From Rhododendron vialii (lineage: Eukaryota > Streptophyta > Magnoliopsida > Ericales > Ericaceae): 64,000 nucleotides of DNA. Shown in pieces: positions 21,740 through 31,902 of this stretch (positions are counted from its first letter, which is position 1; the number at the start of each line of letters is the position of its first letter). Location: contig NC_080561.1 in NCBI RefSeq assembly GCF_030253575.1, positions 35,735,564 to 35,799,563 of the forward strand, in the 5' to 3' direction. A program made the translations under genes and the position numbers. The notes beneath the pieces were generated by a model. The model had not been told where the DNA came from, ran no database searches, and saw only the letters and a list, made by a program, of their open reading frames with translations.

Positions 21740-24700
21740 TCGGCCTGTGATTATCCGGGCCGACTAGCTCTTGGAACAGCTTTCTTAACTCATCTACGGA
21801 GGCTTGTGGGGAGATGGAAACCGTTTTGTGGCGGCCATACTTGTCCAGGCCTGCTATCTTCATTGGGCCAATGTCTGGGTCATACAACATTGCTTCCGCA
21901 TGGTTTGTGGAAGCAAGAAAAGGCCTACGATCTGCCCATACTACCTCGACGTCATCTTGGTTCCAAAACACTATGCATTGATGTAAGGTCGAAGGGATTG
22001 CCATGCAGGCGTGGATCCAGTCTCTCCCCAACAGGACGTTGTACGATGCCCGAGAATCGACCACAAAGAAAGGAGTGGTGAGCGTCTTGGACCCAACCGT
22101 CAACTTCATGATCAAGATACCTTGGCAAGTGGTGACGCCCCCGGTGAAGTCAGTCAAGCTTGCACTGGAAGCGATGAGGTCTTGATCGGTCTTTCCTAAC
22201 TTGTACATCATGGACTTAGGGATCAAGTTGGCAACCGAACCATTATCTACAAGCAAACAATTAACCGGCATCCCATCCAAACATCCTGAGATGTACAAGG
22301 GTTTAATGTGGTTGGCCGCTTTTGAAGTTGGTTTTTCAAAAATGGCACAAGCGGCCTGTTCGGCCTGCTCCTTCTCAGCCTTCTCTTTCAATATAATCAC
22401 CGACGAGACAGCTTCCACAGGTCTGGAAGACTGTCCTAAGATCTGTGCCATCTCCCCCAACTCCTCTATGTCACCTTCCATGACAGAAATTTGGTGCTCT
22501 TTGGCCATCGCCTCTTCTGGCAAAATGAAAACCATGTTGCAAGGCTTCGAAAGGCCTTGAGAGGGCCTAAATTCTTTGGCTAATGGGTTCAAGGCTCGCT
22601 TGCCCCCCTAGGCCGATCGATCACCCAGCTTTGGAATAGGAGTATTGGCTACCGGTGCAGCCCTTTGAAGGATTCTTACTTGGCGTGGAGGCTCAGTAGG
22701 ATCCTCCTTTACCATTCTTTCTTTAGGCTTGCGTTCTCTTCTAGGCCTAGATGTCTCGTCCTCCTCGGAACAAGAAAGACTCCTTCGAAATAGGACCTTC
22801 TCCTTCCCCTTTTTACTGCTCTCGAGGCCTTCATCTCCGCTAAAATTCATCTCCATGTTTCCTTGCTTCAAAGCTTCCAGGTCTTCTAAAGGACCTTCCT
22901 CAGGCCTATCTTCCAAATCCATTCCTTCTTCTGCCCTCCGGGCGGCCTGCCTAAACCTTTGGTAACGCCGCTTCTGCGACCTGGACAAAGGTGGCCTTTC
23001 TGCGGGAAACTTAGGATGTTCAACTTTGGACCACTCGTTTAGAGGAGTGTTTTTGGGTTTCACGGTCCTAGGCCTCCTCTCTGCCGAAGAAAAGGCCTCA
23101 AATTCATAGTCGCGCCTCGCCTCACTTCCGTGGCCAGACCGAAGACGTGAGAAAACGGATGAACGCTTGTGTGTTTCTGGTCTGTGATCAGGCCTAAACT
23201 CTGGAGGTCTCACCACCATGCTCTTCAGCTGTGGTTTGGATGGCTCGACCGTCTGTCCGCACTCGTTACAGACCAGCGAGCACCTTGGCGTGAAGAACTT
23301 CTTGATTTCTGACGCTGGCCTGCTCCACCGGGATGGCCGCTGTTCAGTCTGTCTCACTCGACGAGGTCTTCATAAGTAGGCCTTCGTGCTTGCCTAGATG
23401 GTTCTCCTAAGCTGACTTTGGGCCTTGGAGAACTATTCGGCATTCCCCTCATGTTGAAGGACACCATGTTGGTACTCAGGCCCGTCGGGAATGGATTTGC
23501 ATCCACACCCATGGCCTTCTTATCTTTCGACTCAAACTTGAACTCTCCACGTTCGATCTTATCTTGAATATCATTTCGGAAGACCATACAGTTGTTGGTG
23601 GTATGGCTCCACGAATTATGATATTTGCAATATTCTCTGCCCTTCAAATCCATCGTTGGAGGAAGCTTATGGCCTGGATGAAGCTTCACAAGCTTGTCGG
23701 CCATGAGCTGATCAAAGATTGCCTCGGCCTTCGTAATGTCGAATGTGTAGACCCGGTTCGACTTGCCTGAAGGTGATGCAAAGTCTGCCTTTTCCAACCT
23801 GCCAGCTTTCAAGAAATAAGGCTTCTTGTTAATCAACTCCGCGACAGCCACCTCTGCTTCGTACCCAGGCTCCACTGCGGCCACCTCATAATTGGGGTCT
23901 CTATAATAGGTTCCCTTCGAGGCGGCCATGCGGTCTTGTTCCTGCCTCAAGATCCGCTCATATCTTGCTGCTTTGGCTGATAACTCAAAAAGATCCCTAA
24001 ACTCCGCCTCGTAGAACTTCTTTTTCAACTCAAAGTTTAGGCCATTTAACGCCAAGCTCACGTACTCCTTCTCGGGCAGGGAGACCTTACACTTAAATCG
24101 AGCCTTCTTGAATCTGGCCAAATAAGTCTCCACTCCTTCGTCTGGGAGCTAGCACAAGCTTGAAAGGTCAGCCATTGTGACCTCTGGCTCCACCCTATAA
24201 AACTGTTGGTGGAATGCATCCTCCATTTGTCGCCAGGTCTGGATGGAGTTAGGAGATAGATTGATGTACCACGTAAAGGCGATGGCAGTCAAGGAGTTGG
24301 GAAACAACCTCAACTTCCACTCGTCCTTAGTCCCTGCTTCCCCACATTGGACTTGGAACCGGGCTACGTGTTCCACCGTTGATTCCTTCGCGTCTTCCCC
24401 AGAAAAAGTATGGAACTCTGGTACTCGAAAGCCTTTCGGGAACAGTAGCTGGTCAACCTCGTCTGAGTGAGGCTTCGTATAAATAGGCCTCCCCATAGGC
24501 CTAAATTCTGGCCCTAACTGCTCCTGGAGCAGCGCTATGATCTGGTCTCTACCGGGTACCTGCTCGAGGGGGGGAGGCCTTGCATACTCCTGGGGCGGCG
24601 GCCTGACTTGTACAGCGTTAACTGGCTGTCACTGGCCGTGCCATGCCCCCCGAGTATCTTGCTGCACGAATCCCATGTGGGGCGCCACGTGGGGAATATG

Positions 24701-25351
24701 GCCTCCTCCCATCGGATGAGGCCCGCCATTTTGGTTCCCAAAAGTAGGACGTGGAGTGGGGCTACCCCCCATCATGAAACGCCTATCCAGATTCTCGACA
24801 GGCCTTAACGGGTTTTGACCTGTCGGGTCTTGAGTTTGATGATGTGTTCCGCCGTTGGCCCATCCCCCACCTAAACTAGAAGCCTGGAATCCATGTGGTT
24901 GTGGCAAAGCATAACTCCCGTGGGGTGGACGTTCAGAGAAACCATTAAACACCCCAAAGTGCGGCATCAAAGGTGTTTGAGGGGGAAGGTCAGGAAGGCC
25001 TTTTTCCTTCCTTTCTTCCTTCATCATAGCCACCAAGTCACCCACGGATGCGGACACCGCATTTACGTTGGTTGTGAGTGACCCCATAGAGGCTGCGAGG
25101 TGCAGGTTTGAATCTCGGATCTCTGTCATTGCTGAACCAACATACTGAGAAATTTCTTGTGACATCTCACGGTTGGTCTCCAGCATATAGTTTCGTACAC
25201 TGCCCATAGACCCGTTCAGGTCTTGGACGCTGAGGAGAGGCTGTTCAAGGCCTCTTCCTAGCTCGTCATGAGTTGGTTGTTGGAGGATTGGGTCCTCCGG
25301 AGAATCAGAAGCTGAAACGCCTTTCTGGTTGTCTTTCTTCGCCATGGTCAC
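21693..25351 (-). pseudogene. Tat element gag and protease region (interrupted)
   Basis: The region begins with a gag leader (MAKKDNQKGVSASDSPEDP). It continues with a Retrotrans_gag capsid domain (FTWYINLSPNSIQTWRQMEDAF) and a Lys/Arg/Glu-rich stretch. It ends in a retropepsin-like domain (INCLLVDNGS-type core, then VLLGRDWIHA). It is interrupted about four or five times, so it probably makes no full polyprotein. Some Tat elements use splicing between protease and RT, so not every frame change need be damage. Confidence 0.75.
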
Positions 25352-25388
25352 CCTTTAACGATAAGAGGTCCCATCGGGCGTGCCAAAA
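25352..25388 (-). other. primer-binding site region of the Tat element
   Basis: Directly after the 5' LTR the minus strand reads TTTTGGCACGCCCGATGGGA. The TGG that follows the LTR end after a short gap is typical of a plant tRNA primer site. I did not assign the tRNA. Confidence 0.5.
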
Positions 25389-26919
25389 TGTTTCTCCACA
25401 AAAATGTGTTAAAACCAAATTGGCTTGGAATGCGAGGGCGTGCCAGGACAAGTCTGTCCGAATTGCTTTTAAGGCCTTCGTGCCTCAAAATCTGACTTCT
25501 ATCGAGTGATCGTGCTCGGCCTAAAGGGTAAGGCCTCGTGATGGTTCGTTGGTTGCCTTGTCGGGCTAAGGACTTAAAGTATTTCTCCCTTGTTGTTAGA
25601 ACAATGGAAAGAAAGACAATGCAGTAAAAAGGATCAAACGAACTCCATTAATCGATTCAATGAAGCTTGGGTACAAGAAATGTGATAAAACTTAAACTAC
25701 TTTGAAGTGAATACATGAAATGCTTGAAAGAAATGGGAATATAGGTGCATAAGCTGTGAGCTTTTGAGGTCGTGGACCTTTTGCAAGGCCTCAAAAACTG
25801 AGAATTATAGGGATTACAGGCCTTGAGCTGCTTCGAAATGCTCCAATGCATGGCTGCCAAGTGGCCTTCTAGCAAAGGCTTGGGCTTGAGCAGCTTCAAA
25901 ATGCTCCAATGAGGGGTTTGCCTCCTGAACAAAACGTGCCTTACACTCCAAGAATATGGCAAAGGCCTGAGGAGTCCTCCTTCTCTGTGCAAATCTTCTG
26001 AAAAAGCAAAAAGAATTTCAAGCCCTGCAGTACCCAGACCATGTTGAGCTGCTTGGACACTCAAGCTAATGCTTGTATGGCTATCTTCCGGGCCCACCAT
26101 AGCTGCAGGGCAAAAAATACCCCAGGCCCCCCTTTATTTCATTGGGCCTTCAACTCCTCGTGGGTCCCAAAAAACCCTTTGAACCTAATTCTTTACGGAA
26201 GAAGGATCGAGAAAAAGATTAAGCAGGCCTGGGAGAGCTGCTTGTGAGCAGCTTGCTTAGGCCTGCAGAAGTCACTCACTAGAATCTCCAGGGGCTGCAT
26301 GCATGCCACTTGTTGCTGGTCTCTGCTTCATCCTGAAGAACGGGGTCCCACCACTACAGACCTTGAGCTGCTTGTGAGCAGCTTACCCAGTCTTGTTCCA
26401 GCAAGAATATTCTAGGCCTTTGAGCTGCTTGTGAGCAGCTTCGAGGCCTTTGAGCTGCTTGTGAGCAGCTTCGAGGCCTTTGAGCTCCTTGTGAGCAGCT
26501 TTCGAGGCCTTAGAGCTGCTTGTGAGCTTTTGACGATGTTTTCCTAAAGTAATGGGCCTATTTCCTGGTCGAGCCTGAACTTTGTTTGGTAAGTCATGGG
26601 CTTTTTGCCCCATTGTAAGCCTTCTGAGCCCAAGTCTGGCGAGCACGAACCAGGGTTTCTATCAACTCAGGCTTATTCCGTGGGCTTTGCTACTCTTAGG
26701 CACTTGGATTAGGCCTGAATGAATCAAATGGATTAATCTAATCCTTGGGCCTTTTAACTGATTTGGGCCATGATGGAAGGCCCATCATTTCTTAAGAATC
26801 GGCCCTAATTCGTGGGCAACTGGTCGTAAGGTCTCTCAAGGCTAGGGCCTCGACCCTCGAGGCTACCTTTTAACCTGTAAATTCATTTCCTGATTTTTGG
26901 CCAAAAATGGGTGTAAACA
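25389..26919 (-). repeat. 5' LTR of the Tat element
   Basis: It is the partner of 12844-14374. It should carry the element promoter, but I could not fix a TATA box with confidence. It contains the same hairpin array (26408-26535) and AGGCCT-rich sequence. Confidence 0.95.
26230..26535. repeat. LTR hairpin array (right LTR)
   Basis: Same AGCTGCT-TGTG-AGCAGCT array as in the left LTR, with slightly better preserved stems. Confidence 0.8.
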
Positions 26920-26924
26920 ATATG
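26920..26924. repeat. target-site duplication, right copy (ATATG)
   Basis: Pairs with 12839-12843. Confidence 0.9.
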
Positions 26925-27168
26925 TCAGCAAGCCATTAACCAGAAGTTGAAGGGGGTGTTTGACAGGTGGTTTTTCCCATTTTCCCGTTCCCATTTCTGC
27001 ATTATGGGTGTTCGGTACCTCATTCCCATAATGGATTTTGGCAAAATAGATTCACTGATTTTAACTAAAGAAAACAGAATGCAAAATGAGGTCCGAAGGA
27101 GCTTTTCCCATTTTCGGTCTGGAGGAGCTTTTCCAAACCCTTCAATTTTTTGTTATGGGGCTCTTTTA

Positions 27169-27435
27169 GGGCGCTCGTTGAAAGCCATAAAGCCAAAAAT
27201 TTATTATGACCATTTAAGATAAAATGATCAGAAAAATAAGATTTTCGCACTGGTTCAAACGGGTTGAAAATTGAAACACTTTACTTTTTAATCATGTTTT
27301 TTAATAAACAGTGCAAATAATTAAGTTTTTCAATTTTCAATCCGTTTGAACCAGTGAGAAGATCTTATTTTTCTGATCATTTTATCCTAAATGATCGTAA
27401 TATTTTTTTGGCTCTATAGCTTTCAACGAACACCC
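27169..27435. mobile_element. hairpin MITE (the family also found inside the 42.2-kb foldback)
   Basis: Nearly the whole 267 bp folds back on itself. The ends are GGGCGCTCGTTGAAAGC and the complement of GGGTGTTCGTTGAAAGC. The arms include GATAAAATGATCAGAAAAAT and GTTCAAACGGGTTGAAAATTG. The loop is AT-rich (around 27290-27320). The flanking bases are TTA on the left and TAA on the right. Confidence 0.8.
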
Positions 27436-27488
27436 TAAGATAGCCTTATAACCAAATAAAGAGGAGAAATATAAACAATATATACTTA

Positions 27489-27824
27489 GGGACTGTTTGG
27501 ACAAATAGTTAATAGTTAAGCTGGCTTTCCCTCCAAAAATGAGTCAAAAAGTCACAGTGGTTTGGCTAAACAAGCTAACCCCAAGAAGCCAGACTGCAGA
27601 TGAGTGAAATTATCAAAATGCCCTACCTATATGTCTTGCTCTGGCCTTCCCAACAAACCCTATCCTTTTCTCCACCGTAGTGGGTATTTTTGGAACACCG
27701 GGGTGGGGGCGGGAGAGACTGTGTGTGTCAGAAGGGGTTTCAGCAAATGGCTCTTTGGCAATAAGCCAATAAGCCTTAGCTTTTGGCGGGAAAGCCAGGT
27801 GGGATTTTTTGTCCGAACAAGGCC
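27489..27824. mobile_element. Tourist-like (PIF/Harbinger) MITE
   Basis: The ends are GGGACTGTTTGGACAAA and the complement of GGCCTTGTTCGGACAAA, flanked by the 3-bp duplication TTA (27486-27488 and 27825-27827). A TGGCTTTCCC/GGGAAAGCCA block adds to the inverted arms. It is 336 bp and non-coding. Confidence 0.65.
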
Positions 27825-27939
27825 TTATATGCTAGGAATCGATAAGAATATGAACCACATGAAAATCTTAATAATAAAGGCCAAGGGTAACTTTTAACAC
27901 AATAATAAAAGTCAAGGGCAACTTGGTAAAAAATCAACC

Positions 27940-28405
27940 CATAATACATTTTCAATATTCATTCACCAAACATTACTACAATTTCAAAATACATTATGCA
28001 CATATTTCTCAAACGCTATTCCTATTATACTCAAAATACATTCTAGCTATAATTCAAAAAATCAAAAAGCTGAAAATGAAAAGTCAGCTCCCAAGTACCC
28101 CGAAATCTGAAGCAAACCTCTTAGCCCTTCCAAACTTGGAGTTGGAAAGAGGTATCCAGCGCGAAAAGAGGTGTTCGATTACCCAACTTTTTGGCTTTTT
28201 GCATTTTGGTTATTGACTTTTTGACCTTGTGAATTTTGGTTAGAATATGTTTTGAATATGGTAGAATCTTTGAGAGATATATACAAAATGTATTTTGCAA
28301 CATGATTAGTGTTAGGAAGATATGTGCAAAATAAATTTTGTAGGTCTTTTTGTTAACCAAAATTTAAATTAAAAAAAAAGTAGAAAATGATAAGTCAAAA
28401 AGCTC
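27940..28405. mobile_element. long imperfect inverted repeat (MITE)
   Basis: The left arm (about 27965-28085, AAAATACATTATGCACATAT) pairs with the right arm (about 28200-28375, which contains ATATGTGCAAAATAAATTTT). The arms are diverged with indels. The exact ends are unclear. Confidence 0.45.
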
Positions 28406-29165
28406 ATCTCCCCCTACTTTATTACCTTCTCTTCTCCAAACCCGAAAACCAAATTACTCATTCTCCCATAGTCCCATAACTCATTTTAGGTACCTCCACC
28501 CAAACACCTAAACTTCAAAAATGCAAAACCAAAAATGCAAAAAACAGCTATCCAAACATCCTAAAAAACCAAATTATAATCCATTCTTCGGATTACTCCA
28601 AACACTGTCATTGATATCATAATTTATTCTATACAATCATGCAAACACTCTCACAAATTCTTAATTTATTCTAATCATAATTTAGAATCTAAAATTCACA
28701 ATCCAGAATCTACGATTCAAAAAATATTTTCAGAAATCAACAAAATAGTATAGAGAGAGGAAAGCTTAAATGATGGAGAGATCTAAGAATATGGGAATTG
28801 AACGTGTGTCGGGACTGACGATCGAAGAAACTGAGCAGTGAGAATTGCAGTAGAAAACAGTAGGTTCATTTCGGAAAATAACTTATGGAAGATTTAAGAG
28901 TAAGTTATTTTCATCCAATTGATGGAAAATGTTTTACATGTAAAATATTTTTTTAATTTTTTACACAACTAAACACCAAAAATAGATAAAACATTTTACC
29001 GGAAAATATTTTACGCCCAAACAAACGGAGCCTGAGTTCCAAACAAATCCTAAATGGACAAAGTTGAATGAACAAAGTTGTAGGATTTTTTTTAGATGGA
29101 TGGAGTAAAGTAAAAAAAAAAAATGGTGACCGTTTGAGGCGGTAATCTATTGATCTCTAAAGAAA
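28406..29165. other. AT-rich intergenic stretch with an old transposon end
   Basis: No gene is seen. Around 28985-29030 the sequence TTTTACGCCCAAACAAACGG resembles the end of a dispersed plant DNA transposon. I could not find its partner end. Confidence 0.35.
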
Positions 29166-29311
29166 AATTCTAACACCACACTCATTTACACACTCACACT
29201 CACAATAAGGGTGGGGCCCACACACACCGGGTGTGTAGTGTGTGTGGGCTCCACCTTTGTTGTTAATGTGGGTGTGTAATTGTGTGTATAAATGGGTGTA
29301 GTACTAGAATG
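29166..29311. mobile_element. small hairpin MITE
   Basis: A palindrome of about 146 bp centred at GGGCCCACACACACCGGGTG. The arms run ATTCTAACACCACACTCATT ... AATGGGTGTAGTACTAGAAT. No clear target duplication. Confidence 0.7.
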
Positions 29312-29336
29312 ATTGATCGCTAAATAACCGTTAATG

Positions 29337-29487
29337 GGCTCTAGTTCAATTGATATGTCCTGGCCTTTTCCATGCGGGAAGTTAGGATTCGAGCTCCGTC
29401 CGTCATGAACTTTTGGAATTCAAAACTATGAATATCGTGTGAAACCTACCATGGACTATTAAGTCCCGTTCTAGAGTGCAAAAAAAA
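29337..29487 (+). mobile_element. tRNA-derived SINE
   Basis: An A-box-like TAGTTCAATTGATATG is followed about 35 bp later by a B-box GGATTCGAGCTCC. The segment ends in an A run (GTGCAAAAAAA). Size and structure fit a plant tRNA-derived SINE, of a family different from the Au-like copies. Confidence 0.55.
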
Positions 29488-29705
29488 GTCTTTATTTTTT
29501 AAGAAGATAATTTCAAGTTCAAAAATTATGAGTTTATTAAAATTTAAAAATATATAATACGAATCTTATTTGAAAGATAGATTTTATTGAGATCTTTTAT
29601 ACGATGCAAAAAAAATTAAAAAATTATTTTCGTTTATATTATTTTTATTAAGTATAAAAATATGAAGTAAACTATTTATTTTTTAAAAAAATTTCTGGAA
29701 TTACT
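29488..29705. mobile_element. AT-rich dispersed MITE, copy 1
   Basis: It contains ATCTTATTTGAAAGATAG, TATTGAGATCTTTTATACGA and ends TTATTTTTTAAAAAAATTTC. Parallel copies lie at about 38180-38410 and form the outer element at 39447-40196. The ends are uncertain. Confidence 0.4.
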
Positions 29706-29959
29706 TGGGGGCTCACATACTCCTGCAATATTGGGCCAAAAAATATACTCTGTAAATTGATTCGAGGCTTGACGTAGATTCCACCTCACCAAACAGTGGG
29801 TCCCGCGCTCTGATGAACACACAGACATCCGTTTGCGGAATAATTACTCACGTGGGTACAGACTAGCAAACATGACATTCGCAGCTTCCTTTCTTCAATC
29901 GGGATTTATGCAATCCCCACCCCTTCTTTTTCACTTTATTTTCCGTTTTCCATATTTCC

Positions 29960-30195
29960 TCCGTCGTTATTCTTTAGTCTTTTTTTAGAATTCGAACCTT
30001 TTTTTAATTGATTATATCTTCTAATTCATAAATTTTTAGCTAATTTTAAAAACATCATTTAAAAAATGCTTATTAAGATCTATCAAACAAGATTCATATT
30101 GCATATAAATAGTATTATCAATTATAAGTTATAATTAATTTTTTTATCCCGTTGAAATAAGACGAAGGACAAAAAAATAGGAACAGAGAAGAGTA
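29960..30195. mobile_element. Stowaway-like MITE, degenerate
   Basis: Left end TTTCCTCCGTCGTTATTCTT and right end GAAATAAGACGAAGGACAAA are imperfect complements of the 'CTCCNTCCGT' type. The interior shares ATCTATCAAACAAGATTCAT with other AT-rich copies in this window. Confidence 0.45.
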
Positions 30196-30491
30196 GATAT
30201 TTCCCCTCTTTTTTCCCAGAGATAAAACCAAATAGAAAGAGTTTGCTACAGTATTACTCTAGTACTTCTAAAATTCATGTGGAAGCAATCTTTCTAACCA
30301 TGTATTTCCTACGGAGATTGAGAACCAACGGTAGGGACTACGGAGTCCAACTTTGAAAATAAAAATAAAAATAATAATGCTATAGTAATATGTTTAGAAT
30401 AATTACGAACGCCGACTCAACACAATGCACATGGAACCCAATACGCATAACTTTTACAAAAGAGATTCTATACAACCGTGGTATTTGCGGA

Positions 30492-30832
30492 GATAATCTC
30501 GCACATATCTTGCACATATATTTTTATGGGGCTTATATTGGGGTCACATAAAATGATCCGAACAGCTCATTTTTTTTAAAATATTTTTTGAAAGGTTTTT
30601 GAAAAAAAATCAGCTCCAAAATGCTTTTTCAAAATTCGCAGGGCAAAACAGAATTATTCGTCTTATGATTTCTGATAAAACTCTTACCGATATCCGTTGA
30701 AGCTGATTTTTTTACAGGAACCCTCCAAAAAAATATTTTAAAAAAAGATGAACGGTTCGGATCATTTTGTGGGACATCGATATGGGCCCCACGTATGTGC
30801 AAAATATATGCAAAATTATTTGTGTGAGAATC
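30492..30832. mobile_element. hairpin MITE
   Basis: The long inverted arms include ACATAAAATGATCCGAAC on the left and GTTCGGATCATTTTGTGG on the right, with AAAAAATCAGCTCC / GAAGCTGATTTTTT nearer the loop. The inner AAATCAGCTCC and ACCGATATCCGTTG blocks are shared with the MITE at 35433. Confidence 0.65.
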
Positions 30833-30850
30833 ATTACTGAATTCCATATT

Positions 30851-31160
30851 CTCCTTCGGTTCAAATTTAATAGTTCTTTTTGAGAATTCGTGACATTTTT
30901 CAATCAATTATATATTGTAATTTATAATGGTTTATGTAATTTTAAAAATATTATTTTATAAAATTAATTGAGATGTAATCAATTATATATTGTAATTTAT
31001 AATGGTTTATGTAATTTTAAAAATATTGTCTTATAGAATTAATTGAGATCTCTCAAATAAGATCCATATTAGATATAAAATTCATTCCAATTTAAGGGTA
31101 TAATTCATTTTTTATTCAATTAGAATTGAACGAAGAATTACTAAATCCAAACGGAAGGAG
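30851..31160. mobile_element. Stowaway-like MITE with internal 75-bp duplication
   Basis: The ends CTCCTTCGGTTCAAATTTAATAG and ACGGAAGGAG are complementary in type. A 75-bp unit starting ATCAATTATATATTGTAATT (30903) is repeated in tandem at 30978 with about three differences. Confidence 0.6.
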
Positions 31161-31782
31161 TAATTCAGGTAAAACCCAAATTAATCTCTAGTTCTTTATA
31201 AGTGTAATCTAAAACTTGCATGTTGTCCCTAAGAGACTGTTCCCATATAAGTCGTCCATACTCAGCTCATATTTCATTTCAACCGAACAGATTTCGGTCG
31301 TCCACCGAGATGAAATTTAAACCATCTATTATCGAGCACGGGCGGCTCAGAAATCCCGGATTCTTCAAAATTGTGTTGTGTAGCTTAAAGAAAAATTCTA
31401 ACTTTCGCCCATTAAGCGAAAGATAATCGGTAGAAAACGTATCGATATTCAAAGAAAAAGGATATCGATATTCAGACATATTATTTGTCATTATATTCTT
31501 ATTATCTTCGGCTTAATAGGAAAAATTACTTTTAGAGTAGATTTATAAAAATATATGGAGGGAAAAAGATTATTTTCTTTCATAAAGATATTTTATTTCT
31601 TTCTACCTCAGCAAAGCGACGACGACTGTTGGAAAGGCAAAAAGCTTCTTTCCCACTGAGAGATAATATTACCGTTACACGGACACGTGCCAACCCATCC
31701 ACCTGTCGTCGTCACTTTCCTTTGGATCCTCTCTCGCTCCCCCAATACTCCTTCCTTCCGCTTACAAGGAAAAGCATACAAT

Positions 31783-31804
31783 CACTCTCTCTCTCTCTCT
31801 CTCT
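31783..31804 (+). promoter_or_regulatory. (CT)n tract in the lectin kinase leader
   Basis: A CT run of about 22 bases ends about 100 bp before the start codon. Such tracts are common in plant 5' leaders and bind GAGA-type factors. Confidence 0.5.
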
Positions 31805-31902
31805 AAAACCCCGTGATTAAAATCCAGCGAAAAAGGAAAATTCCATACTTCAGACAACAAACCCATCACAAATTCCTTCATGGGTATTACCAAAGCCCAG
31901 CA

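Larger units (their letters stand above)
12844..26919 (-). mobile_element. Ty3/gypsy LTR retrotransposon, Tat lineage
   Basis: A 14,076-bp element in minus orientation. The LTRs (12844-14374 and 25389-26919) are 1531 bp each, begin TGTTTCTCC and end GTGTAAACA. A perfect 5-bp target duplication ATATG flanks it (12839-12843 and 26920-26924). The order of parts is 5' LTR, gag, protease, RT, RNase H, second archaeal-type RNase H, integrase, an accessory antisense gene, then 3' LTR. The double RNase H plus a long 3' region with an antisense gene identifies the Tat group (relatives of Ogre, Retand and Grande). About 11 differences between the LTRs by eye (0.7%) suggest insertion within the last few hundred thousand to one million years. 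The pol part is one long open frame, while the gag-protease part has roughly four or five interruptions, so it is a young but broken copy. Confidence 0.95.
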
